Shown here: one piece after another, positions 10,240-19,600 of the stretch
Numbering within the stretch: position 1 is the stretch's first letter
Layout: every line of letters begins with the position of its first letter
Position numbers and translations under genes: made by a program
Assembly (NCBI GenBank): GCA_036496805.1
Contig: DASXKN010000027.1
Span: 52,178 to 116,177, forward strand
Direction: 5' to 3'
DNA from: SZAS-103 sp036496805
Lineage (GTDB): Bacteria > Pseudomonadota > Gammaproteobacteria > Xanthomonadales > Xanthomonadaceae
DNA length: 64,000 nucleotides
The notes under the pieces: generated by a model
What the model was told of the DNA's origin: nothing
The model's database searches: none
The model's input: the letters and a program-made list of their open reading frames with translations, nothing else

Positions 10240-12243
10240 TTATTGCTCCACGAACACATACTCGTGCTGGGCATCGCGCAGGGTCAGCGTGCGTTTGTGA
10301 TCGCGCTCGCCGATGACGAAAGCGAAGAGTCCCTGCATGTTGGGCGCGATGCTGACGATGCTAATACTGCCGTCTTCGTTTCTGCGTGATGCCATCGTGC
10401 TCTGCAGGTAGCCGTCGTGAAGGACGACATCCTTGCCGTCACGGGTGAATGTGATCGCACCGAGGGCCTCGTTGTCGTATTGCGCGGCCAGCTTTGCGGC
10501 GACGACGGGATCGGCTGGCACCTGCAATTCCTTGCGCATCTGCAGGCGTTCGATGGCATTCATCGCCGCCACGGCCTTGACCTGCCCTTCGGCCTCGGGT
10601 CTGCCGTCGAACAGCACCTCCATCAGCTTGCGCAGAAAGGCCCGGTCGAGGGTTGAACCGGCGTCAGAGTTTGTCAGGATCACGGCGCCGACGTCATAGT
10701 CGGGCAACCAGATCATGTCGCTCTTGTAACCTTCAAGCGAGCCGCCGTGATGAATCACGGTCACGCCTGCGATCGTTTCAATCTCCAGCCCCATGCCGTA
10801 GTCGATGTTCTCGCCGGCGGCCACATTCGGCACACGTCGTTGCAGCAGGTTCTTTTCCGATACGAGGCGCTGTCCGTTCGGCAGCATCCCTTTCGCCAAT
10901 TCCATCATCACATACTGGCTGAGATCGTGGGCGCTCGTCCACAGGCCGCCAGAGGGCCGCAGCGGAATGATCGTGTAGTTCGGCGAAATCTGACCCACGA
11001 TCAGATGGCCGTCAAGGTCGACATCGTGCGGCCTCGCGTAGTCACCCTGCATGGCCTTGGCAAAATCAAAGGTGCTGTGGGTCATGCCGAGTGGGTCGAA
11101 GACCATCTGCTGCATGGCCTGGTCGTAGGCCTTGCCCATCTCCATGTCGGGGAAGGCGACCGCGCCGCCGATGAAGCCCGCAGCGGCCGCCAGCGGGTTG
11201 CTGTACTGGTACACCTCGCCGAACTTGCTGGTGGGTTGCATGGTGCCCAACCTCTCGATCGCGGTCGCGGGCGTGTCGCGCTGCCCGTTCGCGAACTTGC
11301 GGTCGTAATCCTGTCGTGGCATGCCGGTACAGGCGCAGACCAGCTGCTTGATCAACACCTGGCGGGTCGTCGCCGCATCGCCGAGCTTGAATGAGGAATA
11401 AGCCTCGGTCACCGGCTCATCCCAGCGCAGCTTCTTGGCATCGACCAGTTCGGCGAGCATCAACGTGCTCAGCGCCTTGGTATTGGATGCGGCCATGAAC
11501 AGCGTGTCGGCGTCGACCGGATCGGGCTTGCCGAGTTCGCGCACACCCAGGCCGCCCTCATAGACGATCTTGCCCTTGTCGATCAGGCTGAAGCCGACGC
11601 CCGGGACTTGCAGTTGCTGCATGCCACTGGCAACGAATTGCTTCATGGCCGCGATCATTTGCGCATCGATCGGATGCGCGGGCTTGCCCGAAAATACCTC
11701 GGGCCTGTAGCCCTTGGGCCGCTCGCTGAAGTGGACCAGGCTGAACGGACCAGCGCGCTTTTCCTCAGTGGCCAGGCTCGACTGCAGCATGCCAACGAGC
11801 CAGTTTTTCCCCGCCCGCCACGCGTAGGCATGCACCACCAACTTCTCGTTTGGCGACACTTCGTAGTCGAAAAAGACGCGTTCTTCCCAGCCGAAGAGTG
11901 GCGGATTGGGTTCGCTGACCCGCAGCGGGCGCTTGAAACCCGGAGCGAAATCAGCCCAGCCGGCTGCGACCGCGGCAGCCGCGTCCTTTGCTTCAACGTC
12001 GATCAATGCATATTCCAGATCGGGTTCCGCCGGGCTCAGCACGACGACCCGGCCTTTCATGGTCATCGTCCAGCCGTCGGGAATCGTGAAGGTCGTGCCG
12101 GCAGGCGTGCTCGCCGGCGTGCCGGCCTCGCGGTGTTGCGCTCCCTTCGCCGGTGATGGCGCAGCCGCCGACGTGGGATCGGCTGCGGCGGTCGGGGAAC
12201 AGATCCAGAGCACAAGCGCCAGGCACAGCAGTTGCACGCGCAT
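10240..12243 (-). CDS. exported serine beta-lactamase-family hydrolase
   Basis: A 667-residue protein with a signal peptide (MRVQLLCLALVLWICSPTAA, cleavage after an Ala-rich end), so periplasmic or secreted. After about 190 residues of unassigned sequence comes a class C beta-lactamase/penicillin-binding-like domain. It has the S-x-x-K motif SNTK (Ser253, Lys256), a later YSN motif and an HHGG segment in place of KTG. The C-terminal ~130 residues (NAIERLQ onward) resemble the extra domain common in family members that are peptidases or esterases rather than antibiotic-hydrolysing enzymes. Function as a true beta-lactamase is therefore doubtful. The ATG at 12243 is chosen over one 10 codons upstream because it begins the signal peptide directly. 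Confidence 0.85.
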   Translation of the reverse strand: MRVQLLCLALVLWICSPTAAADPTSAAAPSPAKGAQHREAGTPASTPAGTTFTIPDGWTMTMKGRVVVLSPAEPDLEYALIDVEAKDAAAAVAAGWADFAPGFKRPLRVSEPNPPLFGWEERVFFDYEVSPNEKLVVHAYAWRAGKNWLVGMLQSSLATEEKRAGPFSLVHFSERPKGYRPEVFSGKPAHPIDAQMIAAMKQFVASGMQQLQVPGVGFSLIDKGKIVYEGGLGVRELGKPDPVDADTLFMAASNTKALSTLMLAELVDAKKLRWDEPVTEAYSSFKLGDAATTRQVLIKQLVCACTGMPRQDYDRKFANGQRDTPATAIERLGTMQPTSKFGEVYQYSNPLAAAAGFIGGAVAFPDMEMGKAYDQAMQQMVFDPLGMTHSTFDFAKAMQGDYARPHDVDLDGHLIVGQISPNYTIIPLRPSGGLWTSAHDLSQYVMMELAKGMLPNGQRLVSEKNLLQRRVPNVAAGENIDYGMGLEIETIAGVTVIHHGGSLEGYKSDMIWLPDYDVGAVILTNSDAGSTLDRAFLRKLMEVLFDGRPEAEGQVKAVAAMNAIERLQMRKELQVPADPVVAAKLAAQYDNEALGAITFTRDGKDVVLHDGYLQSTMASRRNEDGSISIVSIAPNMQGLFAFVIGERDHKRTLTLRDAQHEYVFVEQ

Positions 12244-12321
12244 GGAAATGCCCCGGCTGGATGAATGACGCACACTATCAGAGACCGTGTGCGGGGCGGG
12301 CAGGTCGATTTGCTGATTGCT

Positions 12322-12414
12322 TCAGGCAATCCGGCGTTCCTCGATGTAGTTGAGGAGGTCGTCCCAGGCGTCGTCGAAATCCTGCAGCGCGGCTGTCGCG
12401 TCCGATTGCGTCAT
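12322..12414 (-). CDS. possible small acidic protein, 30 residues
   Basis: A short frame encoding about 30 residues, rich in Asp and Glu (FDDAWDDLLNYIEERR), preceded by AAGGA seven nt before the ATG at 12414. It lies on the same strand between the membrane-protein gene ending at 12499 and the hydrolase gene starting at 12243, so it could be co-transcribed. Only the good ribosome-binding site and the amphipathic composition support it; chance is a real alternative. No family is recognised. Confidence 0.3.
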   Translation of the reverse strand: MTQSDATAALQDFDDAWDDLLNYIEERRIA

Positions 12415-12498
12415 CGTGCGTCCTTGGCCCGGAAAATCAAACCGAATGTCGCACTCATCCATGCAAAGCCGGGTAGTGCTTGGGCGCAGCCGCGCCGC

Positions 12499-13800
12499 TC
12501 AGCGCCAGAACGGGATGACCCAGGTTTCGGGCTTCGCGTCCGGTTCGGGATCGTCGCGAGCCGGAACGCTCAGCCGCAGCGCATGTTCGCCGGTGGACAG
12601 GGACTGGACCGGCACGTAGGCGCGCAGTCCGTCGACATCCAGCGACGGGTCGCGGTACAGGTGCCAGTCCAGGCCGGTCAGGCGATGTCCGTCGAGGCTC
12701 GGAGCGAAGAGCTCGCCCAGGCACGCGTTCGCCGGTGCGCCCGCCGCGCGGGCGCCGCTGCACGCGCGCTCGAAGGCTTTCGTGCGATGCGGATCGAGCG
12801 GCACCCACAGGCGCAGGTATGGATCGGTGACGATGTCGGCCTGGATGTGCGGTACCAGTTGCGTGGGCGTGCCTGCGCTCTCGTAGTAGTCCGCGAGTTG
12901 CTGCATCGGCAGCGATCGCGCAAGCAGTGACGCCGGCAGCGCATCGAACCCCTTGTGCCGCATCTTTTCAAGCTCGGACGTAATGAAGAACAGTGCATAG
13001 ATCAGGATCAGGAACCACACGAACCCGCGACGGTGCCGGATATTGGTGGTAAGGCCGAGCATCAGTGGCTCGGATACGTGCTCTGGCCTCCAGGCCTGGC
13101 CCCAACTCAGCATGCATTCGAGCGTGCGGGCCATGCCGCTGTCCGGCGCAAGACGCTGCCCCAGCAGAGAATCGATGGCCCGTGGCAGCGCGAAGGGAAC
13201 GACCAGCGCAGCCATGAGGATCATGAACCACGACAGCGGTTGCGCCAGCGGCCACACCCAGGTCTGCAGGACGATCGCGAGCGCCAGCAGTGGCATGCTC
13301 ATGAGCAATGCGACGAGTGAGTTGCACACGATCGCTATGCCGGTAGCGAAGATCAGCGTGGAGCGGTTGTCGGCGCGTTCGATCAGCGCGTCCATGTCGC
13401 CGTACTGCGCCTGTCGCACGCGCCGGTTGATCGGGCCGCCGCGGGAGCGCTCCCAGCGGATGCCTTGGGGATACACCGAACGCAGGCCGACCAGTGCTAC
13501 CCAGTAGGCGCGGGTGGCCAGATGCAACAGGAAAGTCACGATCAGCGCGTACACGATGCCCAGCAGGAAGATCGAACCGAGCTCGAGCAGGAGGTCCCAT
13601 GTCGTCGACAACTGATGGTGAAGGCGGTCGAGCAGCGTGTAGAGATATGAGGGGAATTGCAGCAGCCCGAATACCGAGGCGCCGGAGAGCAGAAGTTCGC
13701 TTTCCCAGGTCGGGGTGGTGTGCTTCGGGATCGTCTCCGCGACAGTGGCCTCGGACGCGTTCTGTGGTTCGGCCGGTGATCTGGGTTCGCTGTCGTGCAT
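12499..13800 (-). CDS. polytopic inner-membrane protein of unknown function
   Basis: A 433-residue protein with about five hydrophobic segments: around residues 45-60, 70-105 (FLLGIVYALIVTFLLHL), 150-180, 185-205 and 270-290. A soluble C-terminal part of about 135 residues follows the last one. No motif of a known transporter, kinase or enzyme is visible, so no function is proposed. The ATG at 13800 is preferred because an alternative 11 codons upstream adds only an Arg-rich stretch. It diverges from phaE across a 130-bp region, but shared regulation with PHA genes is unproven. The C-terminal domain contains several Cys and Trp residues and may lie outside the cytoplasm. Confidence 0.75.
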   Translation of the reverse strand: MHDSEPRSPAEPQNASEATVAETIPKHTTPTWESELLLSGASVFGLLQFPSYLYTLLDRLHHQLSTTWDLLLELGSIFLLGIVYALIVTFLLHLATRAYWVALVGLRSVYPQGIRWERSRGGPINRRVRQAQYGDMDALIERADNRSTLIFATGIAIVCNSLVALLMSMPLLALAIVLQTWVWPLAQPLSWFMILMAALVVPFALPRAIDSLLGQRLAPDSGMARTLECMLSWGQAWRPEHVSEPLMLGLTTNIRHRRGFVWFLILIYALFFITSELEKMRHKGFDALPASLLARSLPMQQLADYYESAGTPTQLVPHIQADIVTDPYLRLWVPLDPHRTKAFERACSGARAAGAPANACLGELFAPSLDGHRLTGLDWHLYRDPSLDVDGLRAYVPVQSLSTGEHALRLSVPARDDPEPDAKPETWVIPFWR

Positions 13801-13863
13801 GCGCCGCTCCGGAATTCCGCGCAAGCCTCGCAAAGCGTCATGGCATGCACAAGCGCGGGTTTA

Positions 13864-13895
13864 TGTTGCGTCGCAACAAAGTGCGGTGATAGCAT
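13864..13895 (+). promoter_or_regulatory. probable phaE promoter with overlapping palindromic operator
   Basis: TTGCGT (13866-13871), an 18-bp spacer and TAGCAT (13890-13895) form a plausible sigma70 promoter 35 bp before phaE. A perfect palindrome, TGTTGCGTCGCAACA (13864-13878), covers the -35 element, the expected position for a repressor site. The regulator is not known from sequence alone; a PhaR-type regulator is one candidate. Confidence 0.5.
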
Positions 13896-13930
13896 CGCGG
13901 TTTGGCCATCGACGCCCGCAGGAGAACCCC

Positions 13931-14941
13931 ATGATCCCTTCGAACGACGCCTGGACCAAGGATTTCGAGGCGCTCTCGCGCCAGTACTGGAATGCCTGGT
14001 CCGAGATGGCGCGCCAGGCCGGCACCGGCCATGCCCAACCGATGTCCGGCTGGAAGGAAGCGATCGAGCTGTGGGCGCCGTGGGCGAAGGACGGCCGCGC
14101 GCAGACCGACGACACGATTTCGCGCATGAACGCGCTGACCGGCGAATGGTTCGGCAAGATGCAGGACCTCGCCAAGACGCTCGCGGGGCAGGGCGCATCG
14201 CCGGCCGACATCGCCGCCGAGTGGAAGCGCGCACTGGGCATCGAGAACAATCCCTTTGCCGGCATGTTCCAGAACATGTCCGGTCCCGATGCGCACGGCA
14301 TCGACCAGTGGATGCAGCAGACCGGCCCGTGGCTGGACGCGATGCGCGGCCAGTGGGGCAGCATGTTCAACCTTCCGGCTTTCGGCCTTGCGCGCGAGCA
14401 TCAGGAGCGCTGGCAGGCGCTCGGCAAGGCGCAGATGGAATACCAGCAGGCGATGAACGGCTACAACGCGCAGTTGATGGAGTGCGGTCAGCGCGCGTTC
14501 GCGAAGTTCGAGGACAAGCTCGCCGAACGCAGCGAGCCCGGTCGCCAGATCGATTCGGCGCGCGGACTGTTCGACCTGTGGATCGACGCCGCCGAGGAAG
14601 CCTGGGGCGAGATCGCGATGACCGCCGAGTTCCGCAAGGCCTACGGCGACCTGGTGAACGCGCAGAGCCGCATGCGTGCGGGCGTGCAGGGCGAGGTCGA
14701 GCGCGCAACGTCGCAGTTCGGCATGCCCACGCGCACCGAAGTCAATTCCAGCCATCGCAAGGTGACCCAGCTCGAGCGCGAATTGCGCGAGCTCAAGCAG
14801 CGCCTTGCCGCGCTGGAGTCGGCGAACGGCAAGCCTGCTCCGGCCGCGCGCGTCGAGCCGGCAGCGAAGCTGGCCGCCGCCGCGAAGAAGCCCGCTGCCA
14901 GGAAGCCCACGAACAAGCCCGCCGCGCGCCGCGCGAAGTAA
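13931..14941 (+). CDS. phaE: class III PHA synthase subunit PhaE
   Basis: A 336-residue protein directly upstream of phaC, 12 bp apart. It has the PhaE layout: an N-terminal Trp-rich helical start (NDAWTKDFEALSRQYWNAW), the central SGPDAHGIDQW and LPAFGLAREHQERW segments, a FDLWIDAAEEAW segment, then a helical coiled-coil-like region (about 270-295) and a Lys/Ala/Pro-rich tail. PhaE has no catalytic residues of its own but is needed for activity of PhaC in class III synthases, forming the complex on the surface of polyhydroxyalkanoate granules. AGGAGA just upstream of ATG 13931 supports the start. Confidence 0.9.
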   Translation: MIPSNDAWTKDFEALSRQYWNAWSEMARQAGTGHAQPMSGWKEAIELWAPWAKDGRAQTDDTISRMNALTGEWFGKMQDLAKTLAGQGASPADIAAEWKRALGIENNPFAGMFQNMSGPDAHGIDQWMQQTGPWLDAMRGQWGSMFNLPAFGLAREHQERWQALGKAQMEYQQAMNGYNAQLMECGQRAFAKFEDKLAERSEPGRQIDSARGLFDLWIDAAEEAWGEIAMTAEFRKAYGDLVNAQSRMRAGVQGEVERATSQFGMPTRTEVNSSHRKVTQLERELRELKQRLAALESANGKPAPAARVEPAAKLAAAAKKPAARKPTNKPAARRAK

Positions 14942-14953
14942 GGAGACCCCACG

Positions 14954-16030
14954 ATGTCCATGTACGGACCGCTGAACCTTTCCCCCGACCGCCTCGCCCA
15001 CGAAGCACAGTCGATGCAGCGCAAGCTCGTCTCCGGCGCGACCACGCTGCGCCAGCTCGGCGACGTGCACTACGGCGCGACCGCGAAGGAAGCCGTCTAC
15101 AGCGACGGCAAGGTCGTGCTGTACCACTTCAAGGGCGAGAAGGCCCCGACCGCGAAGGCGCCGCTGCTGATCTGCTATGCGCTCGTCAATCGCCCCTACA
15201 TGGTCGACCTCCAGGCCGACCGTTCGATCGTCAAGCAACTGCTCGCGCTCGGCGAGGATGTCTACATCATCGACTGGGGTTATCCGGACGGCTCGGACAA
15301 ATACCTCGACCTGACCGACTACATCGAGCGCTTCCTCGGCGGCTGCGTCGACTTCCTGCGCGCCAGGCACGACCTCGCCGCGATCAACCTGCTCGGCATC
15401 TGCCAGGGCGGTGCGTTCTCGCTGTGCTATGCCTCGCTGCACCCGGACAAGATCGGCAACCTCGTCACGATGGTCACGCCGGTGGACTTCCATACCACCG
15501 ACAACATGCTCTCGCACTGGACGCGCGGCATGGATGTCGATGCGTTCGTGGACGGCCTGGGCAATGTCCCGGCCGACCTGATGAACTACTGTTACCTCAC
15601 GCTCAAGCCCTTCCGCCTGAACCTGCAGAAGTACGTCGGCCTGACCGACATCCTCGACGACAAGCACGCGCTCGAGGACTTCCTGCGAATGGAAAAGTGG
15701 ATCTTCGATTCACCCGACCAGGCCGGCGAGGCGTTCCGCCAGTTCATCAAGCAGTTCTACCAGGGCAACGGCTTCGTCAACGGCGGCATCACGATCGGTG
15801 GCCGCGAGGTTTCGCTGAAGGACGTGTCGATGCCGGTGCTGAACGTCTTCGCCGAGCAGGACCACCTGGTGCCGCCGAGCGCCTCGCGCCCGCTGAAGAA
15901 CCTGGCCGGCACGAAGGACTACAGCGAGTTGTCATTCAAGGGCGGCCACATCGGCATCTACGTCTCGGGCCGCGCCCAGCGCGAAGTGCCGAGCGCGATC
16001 CACAACTGGCTGGCGCAGCGCTCGCGCTGA
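14954..16030 (+). CDS. phaC: class III poly(R)-hydroxyalkanoate synthase subunit PhaC
   Basis: A 358-residue alpha/beta-hydrolase-fold enzyme that polymerises (R)-3-hydroxyacyl-CoA into polyhydroxyalkanoate. The lipase-box-like motif GICQGG holds the nucleophile Cys150; Asp303 (AEQDHLVPP) and His332 (GGHIGIY) complete the triad, close to the numbering of the Allochromatium class III enzyme (149/302/331). The length, about 200 residues shorter than class I or II synthases, and the adjacent phaE confirm class III. The conserved Trp-rich IIDWGYPDGSDKYLDLTDYI segment is present. The gene follows phaE by 12 bp and is followed by a gap of about 620 bp, so phaEC forms a two-gene operon. Confidence 0.95.
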   Translation: MSMYGPLNLSPDRLAHEAQSMQRKLVSGATTLRQLGDVHYGATAKEAVYSDGKVVLYHFKGEKAPTAKAPLLICYALVNRPYMVDLQADRSIVKQLLALGEDVYIIDWGYPDGSDKYLDLTDYIERFLGGCVDFLRARHDLAAINLLGICQGGAFSLCYASLHPDKIGNLVTMVTPVDFHTTDNMLSHWTRGMDVDAFVDGLGNVPADLMNYCYLTLKPFRLNLQKYVGLTDILDDKHALEDFLRMEKWIFDSPDQAGEAFRQFIKQFYQGNGFVNGGITIGGREVSLKDVSMPVLNVFAEQDHLVPPSASRPLKNLAGTKDYSELSFKGGHIGIYVSGRAQREVPSAIHNWLAQRSR

Positions 16031-16653
16031 TCGCGTAGCGGGCGCAGCCACGGTTTCCCTCCACCGCTTGCGGGGAGGGGAAGCGCGTCGCTGGGAGGGG
16101 GCGACGCCCCCAATCCGCTGTTTCATTCAGGCTGAACGGCCATCCCGGCGACTGCAAGGACGCCATGCCTCAAGGCCGACCGTGATCCTGAAGCGTCGCC
16201 CTCACGCCCGATGCTCTCCGGCCATCGCCGGCGAGCCTGCGCCATTTCCTGTCGGACCGGCAGCGCCACCGCGATGACGCAGGATCGGTCGCGCCTCGCA
16301 ACTCCGGTCGTGCGCGATCGCTGCACTGGAAGAATCCATGCCGCGGGATGCTGTTGTCCGCATCAGGATCGCGCCCGGCACGAGAAACCTGCGTTGCGAA
16401 ATACCATCGAGGAGCGCAGGATTCCGCTTCATGTCGGGTCGCAAGCACGACGATATGGGGCGTCATCGCCAGTGTGGACCGAACGCCGGCGTTCTCGTAG
16501 ATCGGGAGAAGTGCGTGCGTGAACCCCATGACCGGATCGCCATCCACAATACGTTGGTCATCAAGGTTCCACCGGATCCTGACGATTCCGTCACGATCTT
16601 CCGATCTGATGGATTGAACGAGGGTTGCACGCCGCACATGCAAGGGGAGTGCG
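16031..16653. other. 623-bp gene-free stretch after phaC
   Basis: No convincing gene is seen. Short open frames exist on both strands but have no ribosome-binding site or recognisable product. A GC-rich hairpin (GGGGGC 16097-16102 with GCCCCC 16106-16111), embedded in a sequence with several purine/pyrimidine GGAGGG-type runs, resembles an extragenic repeat and may also end phaC transcription. The last ~100 bp should hold the promoter of the next gene, but no clear -35/-10 pair was found. Confidence 0.5.
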
Positions 16654-19600
16654 ATGACGCAGGGAACGAATCGATGGGCGGGTCCTGGTCGGGGACGCGG
16701 GAACTGGCTGCAGGGCGCGCGACTTGCCGTCCTCGCCGCGATCAGCCTGCTTGCGACGGGCGCCGCCTGGGCTGACAGCCTTGCGCTGATGTCGGGCGCC
16801 GGCCAGCAGGGTCTCGGGGGAAGTGCCAGCGCCGAGCCGCTGGTGGTCTCGATCCGCGACGCCAGTGGCGCGGCGATCGCCGGACGTACCGTCAACTGGT
16901 CGACCAGCAATGGCTTCGTGCTCGATGCGGCGTCGAGCGTCACCGACTCCAACGGCCTTGCGAGCGTCGGCTTCACCTATGGCAACTACGGAACGACCGC
17001 GATCGTCGCCACCGATCCGGTGGCGGCGAACAGCGCGCAGGCCGAAGAAACCTCGATCGGCATGGACAGCATCACCCTGATTTCGGGCGGAGGGCAGTCC
17101 GGAAAATCCGGAAGCGCGTCGACCCAGCCCATCGTCGTCCAGGTGCTCGATGCATCGGGCCATCCGATTGTCGGCCGTACCGTCGACTGGGCGGACAAGA
17201 CCGCCTACACCCACGTGAACGCAGCCACCAGCGTCACCAACGCCAGCGGCGATGCGAGCATGGGCTTTACCTATGTCGGTGGAAGCGTGTCCGCGAGCGG
17301 CAATACCGGAACGATCCAGGCGACGAACTCGACATCCCCGTCCGAGTCCGTGCTTGCTTCCGAGACGGTCGTCGGATTCGACAGCCTCACCTTCCTGTCG
17401 GGCGCCAGCCAGAGCGGCCTCGTCGGTTCCACCAGTGCGCCGATCGTCGCGCAAGTGAGCGACGACAACGGCAATCCCGTGCCGGGCGTCACCGTGACCT
17501 GGAGCCAGACATCCGGCGCGGCCGGCGGAGTGAGCCTGGGCAGCAACAGCACGGTGACCGATGCGAACGGCAAGGCCAGCATCACCTTCCAGTACCTGCT
17601 GGCGACTTCGGGCGCGATCACCGCGCAATCGCCGGTGACATCGCCGGTCGACGCGCATTTCGCCGGCGTCAGCGCCGCCAGCCTGACCCTGATTTCCCCA
17701 AGCGGGATGAGCGGCAGGCCGGGCTCCGCGTCGCGTACGCCGGTCGTGGTCGAAGCCCACAAGGCGGACGGCACGCTTGCGGTCGGCGCGACGATCAACT
17801 GGACCGTGGTCGGCGGCAACGCCACGGTCAACGCGCCCACCAGCGTCACCAACGCGGCCGGCCGCGCCAGCATGGGCTTCACCTACGGCACGAACAATTC
17901 GCTGCTTTCGGTGTCCGACAACGCGGACGGCACGTCGATCAACGACATACCGCTGCTCTCGGTGGCTCCCAACGGCAGCCTGCAACTGGTGTCGGGCCAG
18001 AACCAGTCCGGCGTCGCGGGAAGCCCGGGTGCGCAACCCATCGTCGTGCAACTGCTCGATCAGACCGGCGCGCCGCTGATAGGTCATACGATCAGCTGGA
18101 ACATCTTCTCCGGCAACAGCGTGAGCCTGAACGCGGCCACCTCGCTCACCGATGCCACCGGGCAGGCCAGCGTCAGCTTCAGCTACGTCCAGGCCGGAAG
18201 CGGGATCGTCGTCGCATCGACCGATCTCGTTCCCGCCGAGGACCAGCAGGTCTTCGTCACCGAAACGGCCACCGGGCTGTATTCGGTCAGCGCGTTTTCG
18301 GGCAACGACTCGAGTGGCCCGACCGGAACCCACAGCACGCAACCGCTGGTGATGCTGGAAACCGATCCTGCCGGCAATCCGGTCGTCGGCCGCGTCATCA
18401 ACTGGAGCAGCGCGGGCACGACCACGGTCGATGCCGCGACCAGCAAGACGAATGCCCTGGGCCAGGCCAGCATGGGTTACACCTACGGGCCGACCGCATC
18501 GACCAGCCAGATCACCGCGAGCGATCCGCTGACCGCCGGCAGTGCCGGCTCCGTTCATTTCACCGTGATCGCCGTCGGCTCCAGCCCGATCACCATGATT
18601 TCCGGCAATGGCCAGTCCGGCCTGCCCAACTCCAGCGGACAACTGGTGGTCGAGATACGCAATTCCTCCGGGCAACTGGTGTCCGGACGCACGGTCAACT
18701 GGGCGCGCATGGCCGGCGACGCCGTGCTCGCGAGTCCGTCCGGCGTGAGCGCTTCGAGCGTGACCGATGCGGGCGGGCGCGCCACCATGAACTTCACTTA
18801 TGGGCCCACGAGCGGAACGACCTCGACGTTCGCCGCCACCGATCCCGTGAGCGGCCAGCAGGTCCTGTTCAGCGTGACCAGCGCCGTCAGCCAGAACCAT
18901 CTGGCCTTCGTGTCCGGTTACGACCAGGCCGGTTTTGCCGGTGGAGCCGGAGCGCAACCCATCGTCGCCGCGCTGCTCGACGCCAACAATCAGCCCGTGC
19001 CCGGACAGACCGTGGCATGGAGCGTGGTGTCCGGCCCGGCGACGCTGACCTCGGTGACCACCACCACCAATGGCAGCGGGCAGATCACTGCCTACTTCAA
19101 TTACGGCCCGACTCCGGGAGCGAGCATCATCCAGGTCGCGACCACCGGCACGAATCCGTTGCTGGCCCAGTCGACGATCACGACACTCGCCAACACCGCG
19201 CAGACGCTGGCGATCGTCAGCGGCAACGGCCAGGTATTGCTCGGGCCGACTCCCTCGCAACAGATGGTCGTGCGGCTGACGAATGCCGGCAACGTGCCGG
19301 TCGTGGGAGCCACCATCACCTGGACCACCAATCACGGCACCCTGAAGTATGCGACCACCACGACCGGCAACGACGGGCAGACGTACAACATCGTCACCGC
19401 GGCCAACTTCACCACCTCGTTGACCGTCCAGGCCAGCACCCCCAATGCCTCCGCGCCGGCCGTTTTCAGCCTCAATGCGGGTCTGTCCGGCCTGCCCGGC
19501 CTGACCCCGCCTGAAAAGGCGGTCGCCGGCGCCCTCGACAACAGTTGCCCGGCACTGGAGGCGTTGGCACATCCGACTCCGGCCCAGGCGGACCTGCTGG

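Noticed and set aside
16202..16444. 80-codon minus-strand frame in the gap after phaC
   Set aside because: No ribosome-binding site, no recognisable product, and Arg/Ala-rich composition expected from GC-rich noncoding DNA.
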